Assembly (NCBI GenBank): GCA_017445025.1 | Contig: JAFSVJ010000055.1 | Span: 1 to 36,721, forward strand | Length of the DNA: 36,721 nt | Origin: Abditibacteriota bacterium | GTDB taxonomy: Bacteria; Armatimonadota; UBA5829 | Reading direction: 5' to 3' | Part shown: piece after piece, positions 25,727-33,637 of the stretch | Layout: each line of letters opens with the position of its first letter | Numbering within the stretch: position 1 is the stretch's first letter | The notes under the pieces: model-generated | What the model saw: the letters and a program-made list of their open reading frames with translations, nothing else | Databases searched by the model: none | Told to the model about the DNA's origin: nothing | Program-made: the position numbers and the translations under genes

Positions 25727-26839
25727 ATGTATATTATTAATTTATCTGTAAAGAATATTCGTATCATTAAGGATTTACATCTTTCTGATACAAAGAGAGT
25801 TAATTTTATATTAGGACAAAATGCTCAAGGTAAAAGCAGTATACTTGAAGCTATGTATATTCTTGCCACAAGCAAATCCAACAGAACTTTTAAAGATAAA
25901 GAATTTATTAATATTAATGAAGATATATGTGAGATTAAAGCCAATGTAAAAAGAGAAAAGCGTCCTGATTGTGAAATAGAAATTGTTATAGATAAAAATC
26001 ATAAAAAAGCTTTTTTTATAGATAATGCTAAGAAAACCAAAATTAAAGATGTTATAGGGGAACTTAACTGCGTAATATTTTCTGAAGAAGATATTGAAAT
26101 GATTAAGGATGAACCTCAAAGTCGTAGAAATTTTATGAATTTAGAGATCAGCCAAATGTTTCCTTTATACACGGAAGAATATGCTAATTATAAGAGAACT
26201 CTTCTTCAAAGAAATAATACATTAAAAGATATAAAAAATAATATAAGGCCTTCTTATGATATTTTAGATATATTAGACCTTCAGTTGTCAATTTACGGAG
26301 CAAAACTTCTAATAAGAAGAAAAAAGTTTATAGAAGAAATTGCTCCTCTGTCAAGTGAAATTTATAATATAATATCAGATAAAGTAGGGGATTTTTCCTT
26401 AAAATACAGTCCAAATCCAAATATTGATATTACAGACGAGATATCAACTCAAAGGGCCTTATTTGAGCAAATTTCAGCTAAAAGAGAAACAGATTTAAGA
26501 TTAGGCACCACCAATGTGGGTCCTCACAGAGATGATTTGGAAATAAAAATCAACAATCTTCCGGTGAAAAATTACGGATCTCAAGGTGAAGGAAAAAGTG
26601 CCGCCTTTGCCATTAAAATGGCTGAAATTAATATAATAAAGAATATAACGGGAGAATATCCAGTGGTTCTTCTTGACGATTTAATGAGTGAATTGGATTA
26701 TGACAGAAGAGAAAAAACTATGAAAATAGCCGGGGAAAATTGTCAGATATTTATAACAACAACTCATCTTGACAAACTTGATTATAACCCGGAAGATACA
26801 TCCATTTATTATATTAAAGAGGGTTCTTTACTAAAATAA
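25727..26839 (+). CDS. recF: DNA replication and repair protein RecF
   Basis: RecF is an SMC/ABC-type ATPase that helps load RecA at gaps. The 370 residues have Walker A GQNAQGKSS (30-38), NVGPHRDDLEI (about 265), the signature NYGSQGEGKSAAFAIKMAE (about 285) and Walker B VVLLDDLMSELD (about 312). There is no Shine-Dalgarno before the ATG (GATTAATTAAATT), unlike most genes here, and the leader is the AT-rich edge of oriC. dnaN, its common neighbour, is absent. It is followed 11 nt later by a lipoprotein gene. Confidence 0.97.
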   Translation: MYIINLSVKNIRIIKDLHLSDTKRVNFILGQNAQGKSSILEAMYILATSKSNRTFKDKEFININEDICEIKANVKREKRPDCEIEIVIDKNHKKAFFIDNAKKTKIKDVIGELNCVIFSEEDIEMIKDEPQSRRNFMNLEISQMFPLYTEEYANYKRTLLQRNNTLKDIKNNIRPSYDILDILDLQLSIYGAKLLIRRKKFIEEIAPLSSEIYNIISDKVGDFSLKYSPNPNIDITDEISTQRALFEQISAKRETDLRLGTTNVGPHRDDLEIKINNLPVKNYGSQGEGKSAAFAIKMAEINIIKNITGEYPVVLLDDLMSELDYDRREKTMKIAGENCQIFITTTHLDKLDYNPEDTSIYYIKEGSLLK

Positions 26840-26850
26840 TAGGTGAAATT

Positions 26851-28218
26851 ATGAAAAATATATTTTTGTTAATGATTATTTTATGTTTAAGCTTATGCCT
26901 TATAGGTTGCGGAGGCGGTGGTGGAGGAAGCTCTAAGTCCTCAAAAGGTAATATTGTTTTAACTGTTAGAAATAATAAAACCTTTATAACAAATACACAA
27001 GTGACTTTATTTAATGATAAAGATAAATATTTAGGTTTCACCAATGATAAAGGTATAGTCACATTTAATAATATAAATGTGGGATCTTATTTTGTGGAAG
27101 TAGAAGGGTATGAAGTCACAAATACTGTTTCCGTTATTAAAGATATGACTGTGGAAGAAACTGTAAATGTGGATGAAGTATCAAGCAAAATTACTTTTAT
27201 ATTTTACGGAAACTCTTATGATTTAGATAAGGGTTTAAGAAATAATATGAAAGAGATGTTTCAGTATGGTTCTACAAATAAAGTAAATGTAATTGTAATG
27301 TATAAACTTTCAGATAACAGAGTTTTTAGAGGAAAAGTAGAAAAATCTGATGGTAGTGATATTACAAAAGGTTTGGAAGAACTTTCTCCGAGATTATTTT
27401 CTAATGCTTCCAATTTGGAAGAATTTATTATATGGGCTAAAAATAAATATCCTGCCGATACATATATATTGGATTTATGGAATCACGGAAGCGGTTGGCA
27501 TCCGGATTATGATAACAGAGCCATAAACCATGAAGAAGACAAGTCTTGTATGGAAATATATGACCTTCATACAGTTTTGCAGGGAAAAAATATAGAATAT
27601 TTGCTTTTTGATGCTTGTAATATGCAATTTATTGAAGTATTAGCTCAATTAAAGGATGATGTTTCTTATTCAATAGCGTCGGAAGAAGCTATTCCTTCTC
27701 GAGGATATAATTATACTAATTTATTTACCTACTTAAATACAAAAAATAATATAAATGATGCATTAATTGCTTTTTGTAAAGCTCAGGTTGAAGAACCTTC
27801 TTGGACTTCCATAGGCACTGACATTAAATTTAATAATATGGAAAGAATAGATAATTTAAATGAAAGAATCAGTGATATATCTGATTTTCTCTATGAAAAT
27901 TCCAATAAATACAGAGATGAAGTAAATAATGCCAGAAGAAACATTCCCAACATTTATTATGCCGGAAAGGATATAAACAGCTTTTTAACAGAGTTTGGAA
28001 ATGAAATTAATAATTCAGAATTTAATAATCTGTTAAAAGCTTATATAAGTGAGGAAAAGTCTGTATTTTTATATAATAAAACCATTGATACAAAAAAAGG
28101 TTTTTTGGTTAACATCCCTAATGCTAATATTTGGCGAGACAAATACGCAATTTCTTATCCTAAAACCGCTTTTGCCAAGTCTACAGGTTGGGATAAGTTT
28201 TTAGAAACCATAAGATAG
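26851..28218 (+). CDS. Clostripain-family (C11) peptidase lipoprotein
   Basis: The 455-residue protein starts with a lipoprotein signal (MKNIFLLMIILCLSLCLIGC, lipid-bearing Cys20) followed by six glycines and a serine-lysine linker. Residues about 35-105 look like a small Ig/carboxypeptidase-regulatory-like beta domain (TLFNDKDKYLGFTNDKG). The peptidase domain (112 to end) has the C11 dyad: His212 in LDLWNHGSGWH and Cys256 in LLFDACNMQFIEVL. C11 enzymes usually cleave after Arg or Lys. AGGTG precedes the ATG; it lies 11 nt after recF and 8 nt before aroE, so it is apparently in one operon with them. It acts on the outer face of the membrane. Confidence 0.88.
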   Translation: MKNIFLLMIILCLSLCLIGCGGGGGGSSKSSKGNIVLTVRNNKTFITNTQVTLFNDKDKYLGFTNDKGIVTFNNINVGSYFVEVEGYEVTNTVSVIKDMTVEETVNVDEVSSKITFIFYGNSYDLDKGLRNNMKEMFQYGSTNKVNVIVMYKLSDNRVFRGKVEKSDGSDITKGLEELSPRLFSNASNLEEFIIWAKNKYPADTYILDLWNHGSGWHPDYDNRAINHEEDKSCMEIYDLHTVLQGKNIEYLLFDACNMQFIEVLAQLKDDVSYSIASEEAIPSRGYNYTNLFTYLNTKNNINDALIAFCKAQVEEPSWTSIGTDIKFNNMERIDNLNERISDISDFLYENSNKYRDEVNNARRNIPNIYYAGKDINSFLTEFGNEINNSEFNNLLKAYISEEKSVFLYNKTIDTKKGFLVNIPNANIWRDKYAISYPKTAFAKSTGWDKFLETIR

Positions 28219-28226
28219 GAATAAAA

Positions 28227-29003
28227 ATGTTTCATGTGAAACAATATTGTTTAATAGGGTATCCTTTAAGTCATTCTTTGTCACCTTTGATTCATAAAAA
28301 AATAGTTGACATTTTGGGATTAAAAATTAATTATTTACTTATGCCTTGTAAAGAAATAGATATTAATTCTTTAAAAGAGTTTGACGGTTTTAATGTGACA
28401 ATGCCTCATAAAGAAACCATTATTCCATATTTGGATAATATAACAGAAACAGCAAAAAACATACATTCCGTAAATACAGTTAAGGTTGAAGAGGGAAAAT
28501 TTATAGGTCATTCTACAGACGGAGAGGGATTTATAAGAGATTTTTTTAGAGTGTTTAATACTGATTTTTATAATAAAAACATATGTATTTTAGGCACCGG
28601 AGCCACGAGCAGAGCTATATCGGATAAAATAAGAAAACAATGTCCTAAAAATATATATTATCTGTCTCGGTCAAAAGAAGGAAAGAATATTTTCCCCTAT
28701 AATCAAAGAGATATTATAAAAGATTGCCAAATAATAATCAATACAACTCCCACAGGAATGTATGATGATAATTGTTTGCTTGATGAAAACGATATAAATG
28801 AAAATATGTTGGTTTACGATGTAATTTATAATAAAAAAACTCCTTTAATATCCTTAAGCGAAAGAGCAAATGCAAAAGCACAAGGAGGTTTTGGAATGTT
28901 AATATATCAGGCTGTTTTGGCTTGGGAACATTGGGAGATAAATTGTTTATATAAAAAAAATATTGATAAAATAATAAGGGAAGTCATAAATGAAAAAGAA
29001 TAG
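28227..29003 (+). CDS. aroE: Shikimate dehydrogenase
   Basis: AroE reduces 3-dehydroshikimate with NADPH in aromatic amino acid biosynthesis. The 258 residues have GYPLSHSLSPLIHK (11-24), FNVTMPHK with catalytic Lys62, SVNTV, STDGEGF with Asp98, the GTGATSRA nucleotide loop (about 122) and a GGFGMLIYQA segment near the end. Its first codons, ATGTTTCATGTGAAACAA (MFHVKQ), are formed by parS site 3. AGGA lies before the start. The next gene overlaps it by 14 nt. Confidence 0.96.
   Translation: MFHVKQYCLIGYPLSHSLSPLIHKKIVDILGLKINYLLMPCKEIDINSLKEFDGFNVTMPHKETIIPYLDNITETAKNIHSVNTVKVEEGKFIGHSTDGEGFIRDFFRVFNTDFYNKNICILGTGATSRAISDKIRKQCPKNIYYLSRSKEGKNIFPYNQRDIIKDCQIIINTTPTGMYDDNCLLDENDINENMLVYDVIYNKKTPLISLSERANAKAQGGFGMLIYQAVLAWEHWEINCLYKKNIDKIIREVINEKE
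28228..28243. promoter_or_regulatory. parS centromere site 3 (inside aroE start)
   Basis: TGTTTCATGTGAAACA begins at the T of the aroE ATG, so the first six codons of aroE are the parS site. It lies about 2.6 kb right of oriC. Confidence 0.92.
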
Positions 29004-29757
29004 AGAATTAGAATTAGCTTATACAAGAAAAAAAGTAAAAAAAATTAATGTTCAGTTATATAAGCTTTTGGAGAGAAGATTTGTTTTAACCAATAAAATA
29101 GGCAAAATAAAAACAGAAATAAATAAGCCTATAGAAGATATGGTTGTAGAGAGCAATATAAAGAATACTTTGCCTCACGGTATTTTTGACGAATATGTTC
29201 GCAATATTATGGATAAAATTATAGAAGAGTCTAAAACTCAACAGAGCCGAAGTAAATTTCCCAGCATAATTTTAATGGGAATGCCCGGTTGTGGAAAGAC
29301 TACCATTGGAAAAACCATATCTGATGAACTTCATATTCCTTTTGTTGATTTGGATCAAGTTATAGAATCCCAAGAGAGAATGACCATAACCGATATTTTT
29401 GAAAAGAAAGGTGAGAACTATTTCAGAAAAAAAGAAAGACTTTTGGTTAAAAAACTTTCCTCAGGTTGTATAATTGCTCTCGGTGGAGGAACTATTTTGA
29501 ATCCTATAAATGTTGAACATTTAAAATCTATCGGAAAAATAATTTACCTTAAAAGAGATATAAAACTTTTAAAGAAAATAGATCTCAAAGACAGACCTAT
29601 TGCCAAAACCAAAACCGCTCAAGCCGAGTTATATAAAGTCAGAACTCCTTTATATGAAGCTACAGCAGATTATGTTATAGATAATAACAGACTTCTTCAA
29701 CTTGTAAATCAAGAATTGAAAACTTTGATTATCCAACTTTATAAAAAGAAGAATTGA
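28990..29757 (+). CDS. aroK: Bifunctional chorismate mutase / shikimate kinase
   Basis: The 255-residue protein joins two domains. Residues 1-85 look like an AroQ-type chorismate mutase: RKKVKKINVQLYKLLERRF, NKIGKIK and KPIEDMVVE follow the family pattern. Residues 90-255 are shikimate kinase: Walker A GMPGCGKT (97-104), VDLDQ, GGGTIL and DRPIAK in the lid. Chorismate mutase makes prephenate and shikimate kinase makes shikimate 3-phosphate. The ATG lies in the aroE 3' end behind GGAAG. The steps joined are not consecutive in the pathway. Confidence 0.9.
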   Translation: MKKNRELELAYTRKKVKKINVQLYKLLERRFVLTNKIGKIKTEINKPIEDMVVESNIKNTLPHGIFDEYVRNIMDKIIEESKTQQSRSKFPSIILMGMPGCGKTTIGKTISDELHIPFVDLDQVIESQERMTITDIFEKKGENYFRKKERLLVKKLSSGCIIALGGGTILNPINVEHLKSIGKIIYLKRDIKLLKKIDLKDRPIAKTKTAQAELYKVRTPLYEATADYVIDNNRLLQLVNQELKTLIIQLYKKKN

Positions 29758-29782
29758 CAAAATTGACTAAAAGTGGTATAAT
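29754..29782 (+). promoter_or_regulatory. Promoter of the NdpA-like gene
   Basis: TTGACA (29754-29759), 17 nt, TATAAT (29777-29782) preceded by TGG: a consensus promoter. The -35 overlaps the stop codon of the preceding gene. It is the strongest sigma-70-type promoter I see in the window. Confidence 0.88.
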
Positions 29783-29818
29783 TATATAATGGTGTCTGTT
29801 AAAAATTAGGAGTTTTAT

Positions 29819-30820
29819 ATGTTTAGTATAGAAGCCATTGATATAAGAAAAATATGTATTCATAAGATAAATTATGATAATGATGAGGTGGAATTATCCG
29901 AAAAATATGAAAGTTTGGGTGCAAATTTAAGCGATTATTTTACACAACATATCAGAAATATATTATCTTCTTCCACAGCCAAAACAGGAAAGTTTAAATC
30001 TCCCGATACAACTGTGGCAAAATGTGTGGAAAATATCCTTGAAAATGCGGAAGATTTGTTGGAAAATTCAAAGATTATTACATATTGGTTTTTTGATACA
30101 TTTAAAAAAGATAAAGCCCCATATTGTTTTTTGGCATTTGTGGAATTTATAGATGTGGAATCAAACAGACGATATGTGGCTATTTTAAAGTTGGATCCTC
30201 AAAATAATTATGTATATAACAGTGAAGGTGTGGTGGAACAGATAACCACTTTTCCCGACGCAAGCAAACCCATTAACCGTGGTCTTGTGGCACGGGCTTG
30301 GAATGTGGAAAACACCTATGATGTGGTTTACAGAAATCAGTCTGTGGGAAAGGGAGAAGACCCGGATATGTGCAGATTTTTCTTGGACGATTTTATGGAA
30401 ACCACCTTTGTTCCGGGTCCAAAATACCTAACTCAACTTGTTTTGAAAGAAACGGAAAAATGGGTTGATAAACACTCTGATGTTTTAGGTGAAGAAGAGC
30501 CTGAAAATTTGATGAACACTGTAAAGACTTTGGCACAAAGCGAAACCATGGATGTTATGGAAGCAGCCAATGAGGCCATTGAAGACGAAGAAATGAAGGT
30601 TCGTTATGTGAACAATCTTCTTGATAAGGGTTTAACGGAAACAGTGTTTGCTCCCGATAGAGCCTATGCGGAAAAAATAGCCAAAAAAGCTTCCTATACC
30701 CTTGATTATAATATAAAACTGGCTGGTTCTCGAGAGGGACTTGATGAGATTATGTCCTACGAAAAGAAAGACGGGAAGACCATAATTGAATTAAAGACAA
30801 ATAAGTTTATTCAGAAATAA
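29819..30820 (+). CDS. Nucleoid-associated protein, 37-kDa (NdpA/YejK) family
   Basis: The 333 residues match the nucleoid-associated protein NdpA family: MFSIEAIDIRKICIHKI start, a SDYFTQHIRNIL helix, FLAFVEFIDVESNRRYVAILKLD (about 108-130), and ADP-like FFLDDFMETTFVPGPKYLTQ (about 185). In E. coli the homologue YejK is found in the nucleoid; its biochemical role is poorly defined. AGGAG lies before the ATG. It has its own promoter and stands alone between aro and kor genes. Confidence 0.82.
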   Translation: MFSIEAIDIRKICIHKINYDNDEVELSEKYESLGANLSDYFTQHIRNILSSSTAKTGKFKSPDTTVAKCVENILENAEDLLENSKIITYWFFDTFKKDKAPYCFLAFVEFIDVESNRRYVAILKLDPQNNYVYNSEGVVEQITTFPDASKPINRGLVARAWNVENTYDVVYRNQSVGKGEDPDMCRFFLDDFMETTFVPGPKYLTQLVLKETEKWVDKHSDVLGEEEPENLMNTVKTLAQSETMDVMEAANEAIEDEEMKVRYVNNLLDKGLTETVFAPDRAYAEKIAKKASYTLDYNIKLAGSREGLDEIMSYEKKDGKTIIELKTNKFIQK

Positions 30821-30893
30821 TTTTTTGTATATAAAGTTAATTGTAGTTTATGGCTTTGATTTCTGATTTTTTTATACCGGAGGTATTTAAAAT

Positions 30894-31106
30894 ATGGGTG
30901 AGATAATTATAGATCGTGACAGATGTAAAGGTTGCGGTCTCTGTGTTCATTTTTGCCCTAAAAAGTGTATATCATTGGACACGGAAATTAATGTAAAGGG
31001 TTACAAGCCGGCAGTTTTCACTGAGCCGGATAAGTGTATAGGTTGTGCTATGTGTGCCACCATGTGCCCTGATGTTTGTATAGAGGTGTGGAAGGATGTC
31101 AAATAG
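30894..31106 (+). CDS. korD: 2-oxoacid:ferredoxin oxidoreductase, delta (ferredoxin) subunit
   Basis: The 70-residue polyferredoxin has two 4Fe-4S motifs: Cys11, 14, 17, 21 (CKGCGLCVHFC) and Cys48, 51, 54, 58 (CIGCAMCATMC). It passes electrons from the TPP centre of the complex to external ferredoxin. GGAGG precedes the ATG. It overlaps the alpha-subunit gene by 11 nt; order is delta-alpha-beta-gamma. Whether the substrate is 2-oxoglutarate (KorD) or branched 2-oxoacids (VorD) cannot be decided from this subunit. Confidence 0.9.
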   Translation: MGEIIIDRDRCKGCGLCVHFCPKKCISLDTEINVKGYKPAVFTEPDKCIGCAMCATMCPDVCIEVWKDVK

Positions 31107-32181
31107 AAAGCTTTTAAAAGGAAATGTAGCCTTTTGCTACGGTGCAATGGCAGCAAAAGTTGATGCCTTCTTCGGTTATCCCATAACTCCTCAAAATGAA
31201 GTTCCGGAGTATCTTTCCGTTCTCCTTCCTGAAGCCGGAAAGGTATTTGTTCAAGCTGAAAGTGAAGTTGCCGCTATTAATATGGTTTACGGTGCCGCCG
31301 CCACAGGTCACAGAGCTATGACCTCTTCTTCAAGCCCCGGCGTATCCCTAAAGCAAGAGGGTTTGTCCTATATTGCTACCTGTGAACTTCCAGCAGTTTT
31401 AATAAATGTTCAAAGAGCGGGCCCCGGACTGGGTGGAATTTTAGCCGGTCAAGGTGACTATTTCCAAACAGTTAAAGGTGGAGGACACGGAGATTATCAC
31501 TTAATTACCATTGCCCCTTGGTCTGTTCAAGACGCTTATGATTTTGTTCCTTGGGCCTTTGAATTGGCAGAAAAATATAGAAACCCTGTTTGTATTTTGG
31601 CTGATGGTGTTATAGGTCAGATGCAAGAAGCTATTGAACTTCACGACGTGGATGTAAAAATATCCGAAAAGCCTTGGGCTGCCGACGGAAAGAAAAAAGC
31701 AGAAAAAGCTATTGTAAACTCACTGTGGGTAGAGCCTGACAAATTAGAAGAAGTTAACCGAACTCTTCACGCCAAGTATAAAGTTGCCAAAGAAAATGAG
31801 ATTAAATTTGAAGAATATTCCGTAGAGGATGCAGATCTTGTTTTGGTTGCTTACGGAACCAGTGCAAGAATCTGTAAATCTGTAGTGGATTTGGGCAGAA
31901 AACAGGGTTTGAAAATAGGTCTTTTAAGACTTATAACTCTATTCCCTTTCCCGGACAAAGAGATTTTAAGACTTTCCGAAGCCGGTAAGAATTTCTTAAC
32001 TGTGGAAATGAGTATGGGACAGATGGTGGAAGATGTATTTATGAGCGTTTGCGGAAAGTCAAGTGTTGACTTTTACGGACGAACGGGAGGAAACATCTTA
32101 ACTGTATCCGAAATTTTGGATTATGCACAAAAAGTAATAAAGGATCCCTGCGGACCCTGCACAAGGAGCTGGGAGATATGA
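31096..32181 (+). CDS. korA: 2-oxoacid:ferredoxin oxidoreductase, alpha subunit (KorA/VorB type)
   Basis: The 361-residue alpha subunit of the CoA-acylating oxidoreductase has GYPITPQNEVPEYLS (about 27), the QAESEVAAINMVYGAAATG segment (about 53), SSSSPGVSLKQEGLSY, and the C-terminal VAYGTSARICKS/LLRLITLFPFP region. The wording of these motifs resembles clostridial proteins annotated as 3-methyl-2-oxobutanoate dehydrogenase VorB, so branched-chain 2-oxoacids are a real alternative to 2-oxoglutarate. The stop overlaps the beta-subunit start (ATGA). Confidence 0.92.
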   Translation: MSNRKLLKGNVAFCYGAMAAKVDAFFGYPITPQNEVPEYLSVLLPEAGKVFVQAESEVAAINMVYGAAATGHRAMTSSSSPGVSLKQEGLSYIATCELPAVLINVQRAGPGLGGILAGQGDYFQTVKGGGHGDYHLITIAPWSVQDAYDFVPWAFELAEKYRNPVCILADGVIGQMQEAIELHDVDVKISEKPWAADGKKKAEKAIVNSLWVEPDKLEEVNRTLHAKYKVAKENEIKFEEYSVEDADLVLVAYGTSARICKSVVDLGRKQGLKIGLLRLITLFPFPDKEILRLSEAGKNFLTVEMSMGQMVEDVFMSVCGKSSVDFYGRTGGNILTVSEILDYAQKVIKDPCGPCTRSWEI

Positions 32182-32927
32182 TGAAACAAGTATTTAAAAG
32201 AACCGAAGGTTTGAAAGATAAAGAATTTCACTACTGTGGCGGATGTCTTCACTCAGTGGTTCACAGATTAATAGGTGAAGTTTTGGAAGAAATGGGACTG
32301 TTGGATTGCACTATAGGTATATGTCCCGTAGGCTGTGCTGTATTTATGTATGATTATATAAATACGGATATGATAGAAGCCTCTCACGGACGAACTCCCG
32401 CTGTGGCAACAGCCGCCAAGAGATGTAATCCGGACAAACTCGTCTTTGCTTACCAAGGTGACGGTGACCTTGCATCCATAGGTATGGCAGAAATTGTTCA
32501 CGCAGCAGCCCGTGGTGAAAATGCTACTTTCATTTTCATAAATAACGGTATTTACGGAATGACCGGGGGACAAATGGCTCCCACAACTTTGGTAGGTCAA
32601 AAGGCCACCACATGTCAGTTCGGAAGAGACCCCAAAGTTCACGGAATGCCTATGAAAATGGCTGAAATGCTATCTGTTTTGGACAAGCCTTATTATATTG
32701 AAAGACTTGCTCCCACTTCTCCCGCAGGGGTGAATAAGACTAAAGCCGCTATAAAAAAGGCTTTTCAATATCAGTTAGACGGAAAGGGTTTCCAACTTTT
32801 GGAGATTCTTTGCACCTGTCCCACACAATGGGGTATGACTCCCGTTCAAGCTTTGAATCATGTTGACGAAGTTGTTAAACAAACTTACCCTCTCGGAGTG
32901 TTTAAAGACGGAGGTGAAAAGTTATAA
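32178..32927 (+). CDS. korB: 2-oxoacid:ferredoxin oxidoreductase, beta (TPP-binding) subunit
   Basis: The 249 residues have a YCGGCLHSVVHRL start, the TPP-magnesium motif GDGDLASIG (about 94) ending in INNGIYGMTGGQMAPTT, and cysteines at 20, 23, 44 and 49 region consistent with a proximal cluster. It starts at ATG 32178 (a second ATG follows at once) behind GGGAG and shares one base of its stop (TAATG) with the gamma-subunit gene. Confidence 0.93.
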   Translation: MMKQVFKRTEGLKDKEFHYCGGCLHSVVHRLIGEVLEEMGLLDCTIGICPVGCAVFMYDYINTDMIEASHGRTPAVATAAKRCNPDKLVFAYQGDGDLASIGMAEIVHAAARGENATFIFINNGIYGMTGGQMAPTTLVGQKATTCQFGRDPKVHGMPMKMAEMLSVLDKPYYIERLAPTSPAGVNKTKAAIKKAFQYQLDGKGFQLLEILCTCPTQWGMTPVQALNHVDEVVKQTYPLGVFKDGGEKL

Positions 32928-33469
32928 TGTATACAGAAGCTGTATTTGTAGGAATGGGCGGACAAGGAGCTCTTTTGGCAGCCCAGATTTTGGCACATGC
33001 TGCAGTTCACGAAGGTAAAAATGTGGTTTGGTATCCTGCTTACGGTCCCGAAACAAGAGGTGGAACTGCCACTTGCACTTTGATTATTTCTGATGAGCAA
33101 ATAGGTGCTCCTATTGCTCCAAACCCGGAGATTTTGGTGGCATTTAATCAAACAATGCTCGATAAATATATAGATCAAGTCAAACCCGGAGGTATGGTAA
33201 TAACCAACTCGGATTTGTGTGAGCCTATTACAAGAGAGGACCTGACAGAATACAGAGTTCCCGCTTCTTCTATAGCTTTGGAATTGGGAAACCCTAAGGT
33301 TTTAAATATGGCTATGGCAGGAGCCTTGGCTATGGTGGCAAAGAGCGTGGAAAGCGAATCTGTCAACTGGGCTTTGGAAAATCAACTTCCGGAGAAGATA
33401 AAGAAAACCATTCCCATTAACATGCAAGCTTTGGAATTGGGAAAGGAAAGAGTCCAAAAAACAGAGTAA
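32927..33469 (+). CDS. korC: 2-oxoacid:ferredoxin oxidoreductase, gamma subunit
   Basis: The 180-residue gamma subunit has the VGMGGQGALLAAQILAHAA start, YGPETRGGTATCTLIISDE (about 45) and MAGALAMVAKS (about 128), all typical. It completes the four-subunit complex and ends at a terminator (33473). Confidence 0.93.
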   Translation: MYTEAVFVGMGGQGALLAAQILAHAAVHEGKNVVWYPAYGPETRGGTATCTLIISDEQIGAPIAPNPEILVAFNQTMLDKYIDQVKPGGMVITNSDLCEPITREDLTEYRVPASSIALELGNPKVLNMAMAGALAMVAKSVESESVNWALENQLPEKIKKTIPINMQALELGKERVQKTE

Positions 33470-33472
33470 TGA

Positions 33473-33496
33473 AAGGCCCCGAAAGGGGCTTTTTAT
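33473..33496 (+). terminator. Terminator of the kor operon
   Basis: AAGGCCCC-GAAA-GGGGCTTTTTATT: a GC-rich stem with a GAAA tetraloop and a T run, directly after the korC stop. Confidence 0.9.
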
Positions 33497-33497
33497 T

Positions 33498-33525
33498 AAT
33501 GCACAATGCACAATTCACAATGCAA
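33498..33525. repeat. Tandem heptamer tract AATGCAC
   Basis: Four 7-bp units: AATGCAC, AATGCAC, AATTCAC, AATGCAA. It lies just after the kor terminator. Confidence 0.75.
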
Positions 33526-33537
33526 AACAAAACCCCC

Positions 33538-33576
33538 GGCTTAGCTATGCCAAGCCACCCCCTTTTAAAAAGGGGG
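33538..33576. repeat. Paired hairpins between korC and pcrA
   Basis: GGCTT...AAGCC (33538-33556) is followed by CCCCCTT...AAGGGGG (33558-33576) and ACTTTTT. The second could act as an additional plus-strand terminator. Similar C5/G5 hairpins occur at 126-138 and 35841-35857. Confidence 0.6.
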
Positions 33577-33610
33577 ACTTTTTCTGATTTCACTTCTCTG
33601 ATTTTATATA

Positions 33611-33626
33611 TGTTTCACATGAAACA
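33611..33626. promoter_or_regulatory. parS centromere site 4
   Basis: TGTTTCACATGAAACA is the exact reverse complement of the other three sites. It lies 11 nt before the pcrA start codon, about 8 kb right of oriC. Confidence 0.92.
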
Positions 33627-33637
33627 TTTTTAACTAT

